A DNA stretch of 64,000 nt from Deltaproteobacteria bacterium. Its GTDB lineage: Bacteria; Myxococcota; UBA727; VGSZ01. The notes beneath the pieces were generated by a model. The model searched no databases. It was not told where the DNA came from and worked only from the letters and a program-made list of their open reading frames with translations. This document shows positions 37,578 through 46,213 of the stretch, piece after piece (position 1 is the stretch's first letter; each line of letters starts with the position of its first letter). The position numbers and the translations under genes are program-made. Where the stretch lies: NCBI GenBank assembly GCA_020850995.1, contig JADZDP010000224.1, forward strand, positions 16,067 to 80,066. Direction: 5' to 3'.

Positions 37578-39647
37578 ATGGCTCTGAAGACGGCCTTGGT
37601 GGTCGAGGACGACAAGGCCATCCAGGGCCTCCTGCGCGAGACGTTGGAGCAAGAGGGCTTCCAGGTCTTGTGCGAGAAAGACGGCGAGTGGGCGCTCAAG
37701 GCGCTCGAGCGCCGCCTGCCCGACGTGCTCATCACCGACATCCTATTGCCCACCTTGGGCGGCTTCGAGGTCATCGAGCAGCTGCGGCGATCCCCCGGCG
37801 GCGCGCACGTGCCGGTCATCTGCATCTCAGGCATCTATCGTGCAAGCAAGCACAAGAAGGACGCCCGCGAGCGGCTCAACGTCGCTGCGTACTTCGACAA
37901 GCCCTTCGAGGTGGCTGCGCTCAAGGTCGCGCTGCAGGAAGCCATGGGCCACGACTACCCGAGCGCCCGCCGGCCTGCCACGCGCTCGCGCGTCACGCCG
38001 CCGCACGAGGTGGGCGACGATCCCCTGGCCGACTTCGACACGCGCCTCGAGCAGCGCGAGGTGGAGAAGGCCGAGTCGAGCTTCCCCACGGCTAGGAGCG
38101 CGCGCGGCAACCTGAAGAACAAGCGCTTTCCCGAGGTGCTCTCCCAGCTCTATCGCTGGAAGGCCACCGGCGGGCTGCTGCTGCGGCGCGACAAGGTGAA
38201 GAAGATCGTGTACCTGAAAGAGGGCTACCCGATCTTCGTCAAGTCGAACCTCCTCTCGGAGTGCCTGGGCCGCGTGCTGGTACGCGAGAAGATGATCTCC
38301 GACGAGGAGTGCGAGCGCTCGCTGCAGCTCATGAAGGACCGGCCGGGGCGCCAGCAAGGGACGGTGCTCATCGAGATGGGCGCCATCTCGCCGCACAACC
38401 TGGTGTTCTCGTTGCAGTTGCAGATGGAGCAGAAGCTCTTCGACATCTTCGGCTGGCCCGACGGCGAGTATCAATTCAACCCCGCCGTCGAGATCCCGGC
38501 GCAGACCGTACACCTCGACATGTCGCTCGCCACCATCGTCTACGAAGGCGTGCGGCGCCGCTTCAGCGAGAGCCTGCTCGACGACCTGCTGGCGCCCTTC
38601 CTCGACTCGTACGTGGCGCCCCACCCCGACCCGGCGCACCGCTTTCAGGACTTCTCGCTCGAAGCGGACGAGCGTCGCGTGCTCGCACTGGTCGACGGCC
38701 GGCGCACGCTCGCCGAGGTCGTCGACAAGAGCGGCATGGGCCGGGTGCAGGCCAAGCACCTGCTGTACGCGCTCATCGCCACCGAGACCATCCAGCCACT
38801 GCCGCGTCAGGCCAAGCGCAAGGACGCGCTGGAGCCGCCGCTGCGTCCGCCGTTGCCGTCGCCCACGTCGCCCGTGCGCGCGCGCCCGCCCCCGCTCAAG
38901 CGTCGCTCCGACATGGTGTTCGCGGCCCGTCCCGGCGACGCCGCCCCCGCCGACGACGTGCGCGCCAAGCTGGTGGAGCGCGCGCGCGCCATGCGCAAGC
39001 AGAACTTCTTCGAGATGCTCGGCGTGTCGCGCTCCGCCGGCGCCGATGAGGTGCAACGGGCCTATCACGCGCTAGTGCGCGAGGTGCACCCCGACAAGCT
39101 GCGCGGCGCGGTGACCGCCGATGCGCGCGCGCTGGCCGAGCAGATCTACCAGCAGCTCGAGACCGCCTTCGAGGCCTTGTCCGACGCCAAGCGGCGCTCC
39201 GAGTACGAGCGCAAGCTCGATCAGGGCCAGAAGACCGGGGTGTCCGACGAGCTCGGCAAGATCCTCACCGCGGAGAGTCGCTTCAAGAAGGGCGAGGTCG
39301 CGCTGCACGCAGGCGCGTACGCCAAGGCGGCCGCGCTGTTCCGCGAGGCCTCCGAGCTCTACCCCGAGGAGGGTGAGTTCCATGCGCACCTCGGCTGGGC
39401 GTTGTTCCTCGAGGCGCCCGACGACCCCGTGGTGCAGGCCGACGCCGTCAAGCGCCTGCAACACGGCGTGGAGCTGAGCCCGCGCATCGATCGCGCGCAC
39501 ATCTTCCTCGGGCGCGTGTTCTCGCGCATGGGACGCACCGTCGACGCTCAGAAGGCCTTCGAGCAGGCGCTGGTGTGCAACCCCGACTCGTCCGAGGCGT
39601 TGGCTGAGCTACGTTTGGCTGGCGTGCCGACCAGGCAGCGCAGGTAG
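37578..39647 (+). CDS. Response regulator receiver, DUF4388 (PATAN)-like, DnaJ and TPR fusion protein
   Basis: TALVVEDDKAIQGLLRETLEQEGF...PDVLITDILLP; PATAN-like middle region; J domain with HPD (YHALVREVHPDKL); C-terminal TPRs. Confidence 0.85.
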   Translation: MALKTALVVEDDKAIQGLLRETLEQEGFQVLCEKDGEWALKALERRLPDVLITDILLPTLGGFEVIEQLRRSPGGAHVPVICISGIYRASKHKKDARERLNVAAYFDKPFEVAALKVALQEAMGHDYPSARRPATRSRVTPPHEVGDDPLADFDTRLEQREVEKAESSFPTARSARGNLKNKRFPEVLSQLYRWKATGGLLLRRDKVKKIVYLKEGYPIFVKSNLLSECLGRVLVREKMISDEECERSLQLMKDRPGRQQGTVLIEMGAISPHNLVFSLQLQMEQKLFDIFGWPDGEYQFNPAVEIPAQTVHLDMSLATIVYEGVRRRFSESLLDDLLAPFLDSYVAPHPDPAHRFQDFSLEADERRVLALVDGRRTLAEVVDKSGMGRVQAKHLLYALIATETIQPLPRQAKRKDALEPPLRPPLPSPTSPVRARPPPLKRRSDMVFAARPGDAAPADDVRAKLVERARAMRKQNFFEMLGVSRSAGADEVQRAYHALVREVHPDKLRGAVTADARALAEQIYQQLETAFEALSDAKRRSEYERKLDQGQKTGVSDELGKILTAESRFKKGEVALHAGAYAKAAALFREASELYPEEGEFHAHLGWALFLEAPDDPVVQADAVKRLQHGVELSPRIDRAHIFLGRVFSRMGRTVDAQKAFEQALVCNPDSSEALAELRLAGVPTRQRR

Positions 39648-39733
39648 CCGGGGGTTCGAGGTCTGCCCTGAACGACGAGAGTCACCCCGATCTCCGGCGC
39701 CCCTATCTACGCGAGCTGCAGACTCGCGAGCTG

Positions 39734-41110
39734 GTGTTGATGCGCGCCACGCTCGCCGACCCAGCGTGGCTGGCGCCCCATGACGAGGCGGCGCTGCGCT
39801 GGGCGTTGTCGTTGGCGCGCCTGTCGGCCGTCGACGTCACCAGCGCCGAGGGCAGCGCCGACGTCGTCGACGTCGACACGGCCATCAACCAGTACCGCGG
39901 TCGGCTGTATGGCCTGCTCGAGGGCGTGGTCGACGGTGAGCGCGTGCTGTCACGCGACGGCGTGCGCGCGCAGATCCCCGCCGTGCGCGCGCTCTGTGCC
40001 CAGGAGCGCAAGAGCCTGCTCGAGCTGTTCGGCAGCCGCATGCCGGCGCGCGCGCTCGACCGGTGCACGCGGCGGCGGCCCCTGGCGTTGGCGCTCGGTG
40101 GCGGCGGTGGCACCGGCTACGTGTACGTGGGCGCCATGGCCGTGCTCGACGAGGCCGGGCTCTCGCCCTCGCTCATCGCGGGCACCTCGATGGGCGCCAT
40201 CATCGCGGCCTTCCGCTGCAAGCAGCAGTCGTTCTCGCTCGGCGACATTCGCCAGCTCTTGGCCCGACTGTCGTGGCGCAAGGTCTTTCGTCTGTTCGAG
40301 ACCGAGAGTCGCTTCGGTCTGCCGGCCACGCTCAAGCTCTACCTGCGCGAGGTCATCGGCCACGAGTTCGAGCGCGAGGGGCGCTTCTTGCGCCTGTGCG
40401 ACCTCGAGATCCCGTTACGCGTCACGCTGGCGGGGATCTCCCAGGGGGAGCGCCCCATGGAGAGCTACGCGCACCTGCTCGACGAGGCGGTCGACAACCC
40501 GCGCGCGCTCCGCTGGCGCGCGGCGTCGATCGCGCGCGCGCTCAACGAGATCACGCGCCAGCCCGTGCGGCCCATCTACGCCGGCGGCGACGAGCTGACG
40601 CGCGAATTCGACGTGCTCGACGCCATCGGCTTCTCGTCGGCGGTGCCGGGCATCATCCACTACGACATCCTGCGCGACGACCCGCGCATGGTGGAGCTGG
40701 TCACCGAGCTGGTGCGCCGCGAGGGCGTGGCGCGCCTCGTCGACGGCGGACTGGCCGACAACCTGCCGGCGCGCGAGGCCTGGCGCGCGGTGCAGGCGGG
40801 CGCGTGCGGGGCGCGCGATCCCTTCGTGCTGGCGCTCGACGCCTTCGCGCCGCAGCTCACCACGCGCCACCTCTTGTTCCTGCCGCTCATGCGCATCGCC
40901 GCCGAGACCTCGAAGGCGGGCCGCCAGGCGGCGCACCTGACCATCACCTACCGCCACGTCTTGTCGCCGCTGACGGTGGTGCCCACCACCACCGAGTTCC
41001 TGCGCGCCGTCGAGAACGGGCGCAAGGAGACGGAGCCCGAGGTGGCGCTCATCAGAAAGATGGTGGGGCCCATCCCGGACCCGCCGGGGATCCTCTCGGA
41101 ATTGGCGTAG
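39734..41110 (+). CDS. Patatin-like phospholipase
   Basis: ALGGGGGTGYVYVGAM oxyanion loop, GTSMG nucleophile elbow, DGGLADNLPA; start may lie slightly upstream. Confidence 0.87.
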   Translation: MLMRATLADPAWLAPHDEAALRWALSLARLSAVDVTSAEGSADVVDVDTAINQYRGRLYGLLEGVVDGERVLSRDGVRAQIPAVRALCAQERKSLLELFGSRMPARALDRCTRRRPLALALGGGGGTGYVYVGAMAVLDEAGLSPSLIAGTSMGAIIAAFRCKQQSFSLGDIRQLLARLSWRKVFRLFETESRFGLPATLKLYLREVIGHEFEREGRFLRLCDLEIPLRVTLAGISQGERPMESYAHLLDEAVDNPRALRWRAASIARALNEITRQPVRPIYAGGDELTREFDVLDAIGFSSAVPGIIHYDILRDDPRMVELVTELVRREGVARLVDGGLADNLPAREAWRAVQAGACGARDPFVLALDAFAPQLTTRHLLFLPLMRIAAETSKAGRQAAHLTITYRHVLSPLTVVPTTTEFLRAVENGRKETEPEVALIRKMVGPIPDPPGILSELA

Positions 41111-41190
41111 CGCGAGGCCGGTTGCGCGCAGCGCGTCCGGCGGCAGCTCAGGGTTTCCCGGCACCCGGGACCCTGCTACCGATCCGCCCC

Positions 41191-42141
41191 ATGGCGCAGA
41201 TCCCCGACGTCGTTCCCGAGAACTTCAAGGTCCCCTGGGCGTGGCTCGACGGCAAGCTGGTCGACAACCAGAGCGCTTCGGTGCCGTTGATGGCGTACAC
41301 GCTGCACTACGGCTTGGGCGCGTTCGAGGGCATCCGCGCCTACGAGGGCGACAAGGGCCCGGCGGTCTTTCGCCTCACCGAGCACATGGAGCGCCTGCAC
41401 CGATCGTGTCGCATGATCCGCATGGAGCTGCCCTTCTCCGTCGACGAGCTGTGCAAGGCCGCGTGTGAGACGCTGGCCGCCAACAAGATGCGCGCGGGGT
41501 ACGTGCGGCCCATCGCCTTCGTCGACGACGGCAAGCGAGGCCTCGGCGCGCTCAACAACCGCGTGCGCGTGGGCATCGTGGTGTGGCCTTGGGGCGCCTA
41601 CCTCGGCGACGAGGGCATCAAGAAGGGCATCCGCTGCCAGATCGCCAACGTGGCGCGCATGAGCCCGCGCTCGTTCTTCCCCAAGGGCAAGATCTGCGGC
41701 CAGTACGTCAACTCCATCCTGGCCAAGCGCGCCGCCATCTTGTCGGGCTACGACGAGGCCATCCTGCTCGACGACCAAGGCTTCGTCGCCGAGGCCAGCG
41801 GCGAGAACATCTTCGCCGTCAAGGGCAACCGCCTCACCACTCCGGCGCCCTCGTCGCCCATCCTCGAGGGCATCACGCGCGACAGCGTGCTGCAGATCGC
41901 CAAGCAGCTCGGGCTCGAGGTGAAGGAGCAGCGCTTCGCGCGCGAGGCGCTGCTCATCGCCGACGAGGTCTTCCTCACGGGCACGGCCGCCGAGGTGACG
42001 CCGGTGCGCGACATCGACGGCGTGGCCGTGGGCGCGGGCACCCGCGGTCCCGTCGTGGAGCGCATCCAGAGCGCCTATCGCGACGCCGTCACCGGGCGCC
42101 TCGCGGGCTTCGAGCGCTGGCTGACCCCGTACAGCGCGTGA
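41191..42141 (+). CDS. ilvE: Branched-chain amino-acid aminotransferase
   Basis: Fold-type IV PLP pattern: LHYGLGAFEGIRAY, GKICGQYVNSILAKRAAILSGYDEAILLD, EASGENIFAVK, LTGTAAEVTPV. Confidence 0.95.
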   Translation: MAQIPDVVPENFKVPWAWLDGKLVDNQSASVPLMAYTLHYGLGAFEGIRAYEGDKGPAVFRLTEHMERLHRSCRMIRMELPFSVDELCKAACETLAANKMRAGYVRPIAFVDDGKRGLGALNNRVRVGIVVWPWGAYLGDEGIKKGIRCQIANVARMSPRSFFPKGKICGQYVNSILAKRAAILSGYDEAILLDDQGFVAEASGENIFAVKGNRLTTPAPSSPILEGITRDSVLQIAKQLGLEVKEQRFAREALLIADEVFLTGTAAEVTPVRDIDGVAVGAGTRGPVVERIQSAYRDAVTGRLAGFERWLTPYSA

Positions 42142-42175
42142 GCAGCGCGTGACCAGCGCGTGACCAGCGCGTGAA
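42132..42175 (+). repeat. 11-bp tandem repeat x4 spanning ilvE stop
   Basis: cagcgcgtgag|cagcgcgtgac|cagcgcgtgac|cagcgcgtgaa. Confidence 0.9.
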
Positions 42176-42299
42176 CGCCGCGCAGGCCGCTGATCCAGGC
42201 GCGCACGCCAAACCGATCGGTCACCGGATACGGTTTTCGCCTGCTGCGACGCGTCACGATAAGCCCTTGGGAAAACAGCGGTTTCCGGGCCCTTTTGTT

Positions 42300-42328
42300 T
42301 TGACAGGTCCATCACAAGACCCTATGGC
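42300..42328 (+). promoter_or_regulatory. Candidate sigma-70-type promoter for Fic-fold gene
   Basis: TTGACA (42300-42305), 17-bp spacer, TATGGC (42323-42328). Confidence 0.4.
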
Positions 42329-42495
42329 CCGCCTACTTTTTTTGTGAGGTGCGCCGCTGGCGAGGGCCAGGGGCGGGGCGAGAGGCGAGCCGGGTTGTCC
42401 GTGCCGCCGCTCGCTCGCAGACGGGTTCCGGGGAGTCCCGATCGACGTGTTTCACCCGCCCAGCATGGGCGCCCTTTTTGGGGGAGCTGACTCAA

Positions 42496-43335
42496 ATGTC
42501 CTTCGACTTCGACGACTTTGATGTCCGTGCACGCTTCAGCGATCTCGACGACAAGGGGGACGAGCTCAACCAGCTGCTGCGGGATCTTCCCGACGAGCGG
42601 GCTGACTTCGACGAGCGCTGCAAGATTGCGTACATCTACCACGACTGTGCCCTCGAGGGCATGGTGCTCACGTACCACGAGCTGCGCGCCGCGGTTGATC
42701 GCAAGATCGCATCCGATACGTCGCTGATTCCGACGTACCAGGAGATCAAGAACCACAGCGACGCGCTCAACGTCATCCAGGAGCACTGCCGCGAGGAGAC
42801 GGCCAAGAAGATCCGCGTGCGCAACCCCAAGGTGACCGTGCAGCTCATCCATGACCTGCACGTGCTCCTGTCGCGCGGCCTGCCGCGTCGTCAGCCGGGG
42901 GCCTTGCGCAAGGACATGCCGCTGCACCGCACCTACTTCCACGACATCTACGAGCCCCAGCACATCGAGCCCGGCATGCAGGAGGTGTGTGACGGCGTCG
43001 ATAACCCCGACTTCCGCGCGCAGCACGCCATCAACCAGGCCTGCCTGTTCCACTTCAACTTCATGAAGGTGTTCCCGTTCACCGACGCCAGCGGCAAGGT
43101 GGGCCGCTTGTTGATGAACTACTTCCTGATGCGTGGTGGTTACCTGCCGGCGGTGATCCACGCGAGCGATCGCCAGGCCTACTACGAGGCGCTCAAGGTG
43201 GGCCCCGAGGCCCTGCGCATCATCGTCATCGACGCCATGGACCAAGCCGTCGACGCCGGCATCCGTCACTTGCGCGATCGGCTCAAGTTGCGCTCCGCGG
43301 TCCGCTCGCGCGTCGGGCGCATGGCCAACGGCTAA
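42496..43335 (+). CDS. Fic/DOC-fold protein with degenerate active-site motif
   Basis: CALEGMVLTYHEL inhibitory-helix-like motif; KVFPFTDASGKVGRLLMNYFLMRGGYLPAVIHASDRQAYYEAL matches Fic core apart from catalytic residues. Confidence 0.8.
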   Translation: MSFDFDDFDVRARFSDLDDKGDELNQLLRDLPDERADFDERCKIAYIYHDCALEGMVLTYHELRAAVDRKIASDTSLIPTYQEIKNHSDALNVIQEHCREETAKKIRVRNPKVTVQLIHDLHVLLSRGLPRRQPGALRKDMPLHRTYFHDIYEPQHIEPGMQEVCDGVDNPDFRAQHAINQACLFHFNFMKVFPFTDASGKVGRLLMNYFLMRGGYLPAVIHASDRQAYYEALKVGPEALRIIVIDAMDQAVDAGIRHLRDRLKLRSAVRSRVGRMANG

Positions 43336-43373
43336 CCCGATGTGACACCAGGAACCGCTCGCGGGTTCTCGAC

Positions 43374-43405
43374 GAGGGCGCGGCGTTGGCCGCGCTCTCT
43401 TTTTG
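43374..43405 (+). terminator. Rho-independent terminator after Fic-fold gene
   Basis: gagggcgcggc-gttg-gccgcgctctc hairpin followed by ttttt. Confidence 0.75.
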
Positions 43406-43473
43406 TGCGTCGATCGGGTTGACACGCCCCGGTCCCTGCGGTTGCCTCGGCCGGTTCCCGACGGAGGCACTCG

Positions 43474-45084
43474 ATGGCTGGACCCTCGCCCGCTGGCTAC
43501 AACCGCAACGTCAAGCGCGAGACCGGCGTGAGCGCGCTGGTGCAGGTCGTGGTGGTGAGCGCCTTGGTTGGCGGGGGCGTGTTCCTGTACTGGAAGTTCC
43601 AGTCGGAAGAGAAGCGCATCATGGACCTGGCGGTGGCGGCCAAGGAGCTCACCGGCGGCGACGACGCGCCCGCCCTGCTCAAGGCCAAGAAGAAGCTCGC
43701 CGAGATCCCCGAGGATCGCATCGAGAAGAACGACGCCATCTTGTCCACCGCCGCGGAGCTCGAGTCGCAGCTCTTCCAGGCCTACGGCGTCAAGGAGTCG
43801 AAAGAGCGCGCCCAGCGCTACGTCGACGAGCTCAAGGGGCGCGAGGTCAACAGCGCCGAGCGCTACGCAGCCGAGGCCTACCTGTTGCTCGGCGACGGCC
43901 GCGCCAACGAGGCCGAGAGCATGCTGATGGACCTCGTCAACAACCGCGGCGCGCGCCACGCCAAGCTCTTGCACGCGCTCTCGGTGGCCAAGCTGCAGCA
44001 GGGCAAGGGCAAGGAGGCCGTGGTGGCCGCGCAAGAGGGCCAAAAACTCTCGACGCAGCTCGTGCGCCTGCCCATCGCCGAGGGTGACGCGCTCTACGCC
44101 GTCGGCAACGTGCCGTCCGCGGCCAACGCCTACCTCAAGGCCAAGAAGCTCAACGCCGACCACATGCGCGCGCGCACCGCGCTGACGCTGCTCGCGGCCA
44201 TCACTCGGCAGGCCAAGAGCAGCGAGCTGCTCAAGGAGCTCGATCGCCAAGTGCAAGAGACACAAGAGCACCCCGACTACGGCGGCAACCCTCCGCCGCG
44301 CGTGAAGGGCTTCATCGAGTACGCCAAGGGCGAGGTGTACCTGGCCGACAACAACGCCAAGGACGCGCTGGCGTTCGCCGAGGCGTCCCTCGGCACCGAT
44401 CCCGGTCAGCCCGCCACGTACGCCCTCAAGGGGCGCGCGCTCGCCAAGCTCGGCAAGCTCGACGACGCGCGCGCGTCGTTCGACGAGGCCCTCAAGATCG
44501 CACCCTCGTCGCTGCCCATTGCCAAGGCCGCCTACGACGTGCTGGCGCGCGCCGGCAAGGCCGCCGACGGTATCGGCTACCTGCAGCGCGTGGTCGAGGC
44601 GAACCCCGAGAACGGCATGTCCTACGTCGAGCTCTCCTTGGCGCAGTCGCTTGCCGGCAAGGGCAAGGACGCCCTCGCGTCGGCCGACAAGGCCATCGAG
44701 AAGCTCGGCAACGCGCACGACTTGGCCGTGTTCGCCAAGGGGCGCGCGCTGCAGGCCGACGGTCAGCTCGACAAGGCGCGCGAAACCTATGGCGAGGCGC
44801 TCGGCTACCACAACAACCAAGACTGGGCCGAGCTCTACTTCGCGCTCGGACAGCTGCGCTTCGCCGAGAAGAACTACGACGACGCCGTGGGCACGCTGGC
44901 TCAGGCGATCAAGATCTGGGACAAGACCGGCGCCTCCATCGATCTGGTGGCCGACGCCTGGGAGCTCACCGGCAAGTCCTACGACGCCATGGGCAAGAAG
45001 CACCGTGGCGACGCGCGTGAAGCCTTCCAGAAGGCCGATGCGCTGCGTAAGGGGCAGGCGAAGGGGCCGGCGGAGGCGCCGTAG
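43474..45084 (+). CDS. TPR membrane-anchored protein
   Basis: N-terminal TM VSALVQVVVVSALVGGGVFLYW; TPR repeats; upstream ggagg. Confidence 0.85.
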   Translation: MAGPSPAGYNRNVKRETGVSALVQVVVVSALVGGGVFLYWKFQSEEKRIMDLAVAAKELTGGDDAPALLKAKKKLAEIPEDRIEKNDAILSTAAELESQLFQAYGVKESKERAQRYVDELKGREVNSAERYAAEAYLLLGDGRANEAESMLMDLVNNRGARHAKLLHALSVAKLQQGKGKEAVVAAQEGQKLSTQLVRLPIAEGDALYAVGNVPSAANAYLKAKKLNADHMRARTALTLLAAITRQAKSSELLKELDRQVQETQEHPDYGGNPPPRVKGFIEYAKGEVYLADNNAKDALAFAEASLGTDPGQPATYALKGRALAKLGKLDDARASFDEALKIAPSSLPIAKAAYDVLARAGKAADGIGYLQRVVEANPENGMSYVELSLAQSLAGKGKDALASADKAIEKLGNAHDLAVFAKGRALQADGQLDKARETYGEALGYHNNQDWAELYFALGQLRFAEKNYDDAVGTLAQAIKIWDKTGASIDLVADAWELTGKSYDAMGKKHRGDAREAFQKADALRKGQAKGPAEAP

Positions 45085-45138
45085 CAGCCGTCGGGGTCGC
45101 GGTCTCCATCGTCGCCATCGTGGCTCGGCCAGGTTCTC

Positions 45139-45236
45139 TTGTTGAACCTGGGGCTTGTGGTCGCTCGTTCGTGGGCGATCACCGCGCTGTCAAGAGCGGC
45201 GATCGTCGACAACGCCGTACCGACAAGCCCCAACAA
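45139..45236. terminator. Nested inverted repeats between convergent genes, probable bidirectional terminator
   Basis: Outer ggggcttgt/acaagcccc plus ttgttg/caacaa; inner cgatcaccgc/gcggcgatcg. Confidence 0.5.
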
Positions 45237-45284
45237 ACGAGCGCCGGAACCGCCTCAGCGCGCGCGGGCCGACCGCGCCGCCTA

Positions 45285-45614
45285 TCAGCCCGTGTGCTTC
45301 GCGATCATCTCTTCGAGCTTGCGCTTGGGCACGGCGCCCACGATCTGATCCACCGGCTTGCCGCCCTTGAAGAGGATGAGCGTGGGGATCGAGCGCACGC
45401 CGAACTTGCCGGCGACGCCCGGGTTGTCGTCGATGTTCACCTTGCCGACCTGCAGCTTGGCGACCTGCTCGTTGGCGATGGCTTCGACGTGCGGCGCGAT
45501 CGCCAGACAGGGCGCGCACCAGGTGGCCCAGAAGTCGACGAGGAAGGGCTTGTCTGCCGTCAGCACCGTGCTGTCGAAATTGGCGTCGGTGACCTCGGTG
45601 ATGTTCTGTGCCAT
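45285..45614 (-). CDS. trxA: Thioredoxin (WCAPC active site)
   Basis: FLVDFWATWCAPCLAIAPHVEAIA; VRSIPTLILFKGGKPV. Confidence 0.93.
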   Translation of the reverse strand: MAQNITEVTDANFDSTVLTADKPFLVDFWATWCAPCLAIAPHVEAIANEQVAKLQVGKVNIDDNPGVAGKFGVRSIPTLILFKGGKPVDQIVGAVPKRKLEEMIAKHTG

Positions 45615-45784
45615 GGGGCCGTTCCTTTGGTTGATTGCGGACCCTAACGTCTCGCCGCAGGGGAGGAAAGCGCCTCGACGCGGGACGCACGAGGGAAAAC
45701 GGGACGTCGACGGCCCGGGTTGCTACGGTGGTGGGGCGGGGTCACGTTGGAGTCGTAGTGGCTGCGGTCTTCCTCTCGAACGCC

Positions 45785-46210
45785 ATGCTCACTCAGTGGT
45801 CGGACGAGGGGAAGGTGCGCCTCGAGGACACCACGCTCTTCCTGCTGCAAGAGAAGCGCACGGTCACGCTCAAGGCCGCGGTGCGCTTCACCAAGGTGAT
45901 CGACGACGCCAAGGATCCGAACGCGCTGCTCGGGAAGGTCAAGACCACCGAGCAGCTCACCGAGCTCGGCGCCGAGCACTACCTCGACAGCGTCATCCTG
46001 GGCGACGTGGGCTACACCGTCGTCGAGGGCTTCCTCGGGGACCTGTCGCCGCCGAAGAAGGCGCGGGCCGCGCGGCCGCCCGCGGCGACGCCGGCGGCCG
46101 TGGAGCTGACCCCGCCGCCGACCACCAACGCCGAGGCGCCTGCTCGCTCGCCGCTCGAGGACGAGGCCGAGGAGCTCTCGCGCCTGTTCCTCAACACCGT
46201 GAAGGGTTGA
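45785..46210 (+). CDS. Hypothetical protein
   Basis: MLTQWSDEGKVRLEDTTLFLLQEKRTVTLKAAVRF...; start uncertain, ORF extends upstream. Confidence 0.55.
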   Translation: MLTQWSDEGKVRLEDTTLFLLQEKRTVTLKAAVRFTKVIDDAKDPNALLGKVKTTEQLTELGAEHYLDSVILGDVGYTVVEGFLGDLSPPKKARAARPPAATPAAVELTPPPTTNAEAPARSPLEDEAEELSRLFLNTVKG

Positions 46211-46213
46211 GGA

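Noticed and set aside
39645-39675. tRNA T-arm-like ggttcgag after the DnaJ-fusion gene
   Set aside because: No complementary T-stem, D-arm, anticodon arm or acceptor stem could be paired around it
42265-42300. Intrinsic terminator for ilvE (ggaaa...tttcc followed by cccttttgttt)
   Set aside because: Only a 5-bp stem with the T-run displaced by gggccc; too weak to list as a feature, though termination here is plausible
42322-45003. 893-aa minus-strand ORF over Fic-fold and TPR genes
   Set aside because: Covers two well-supported plus-strand genes and their terminator; no recognisable domain
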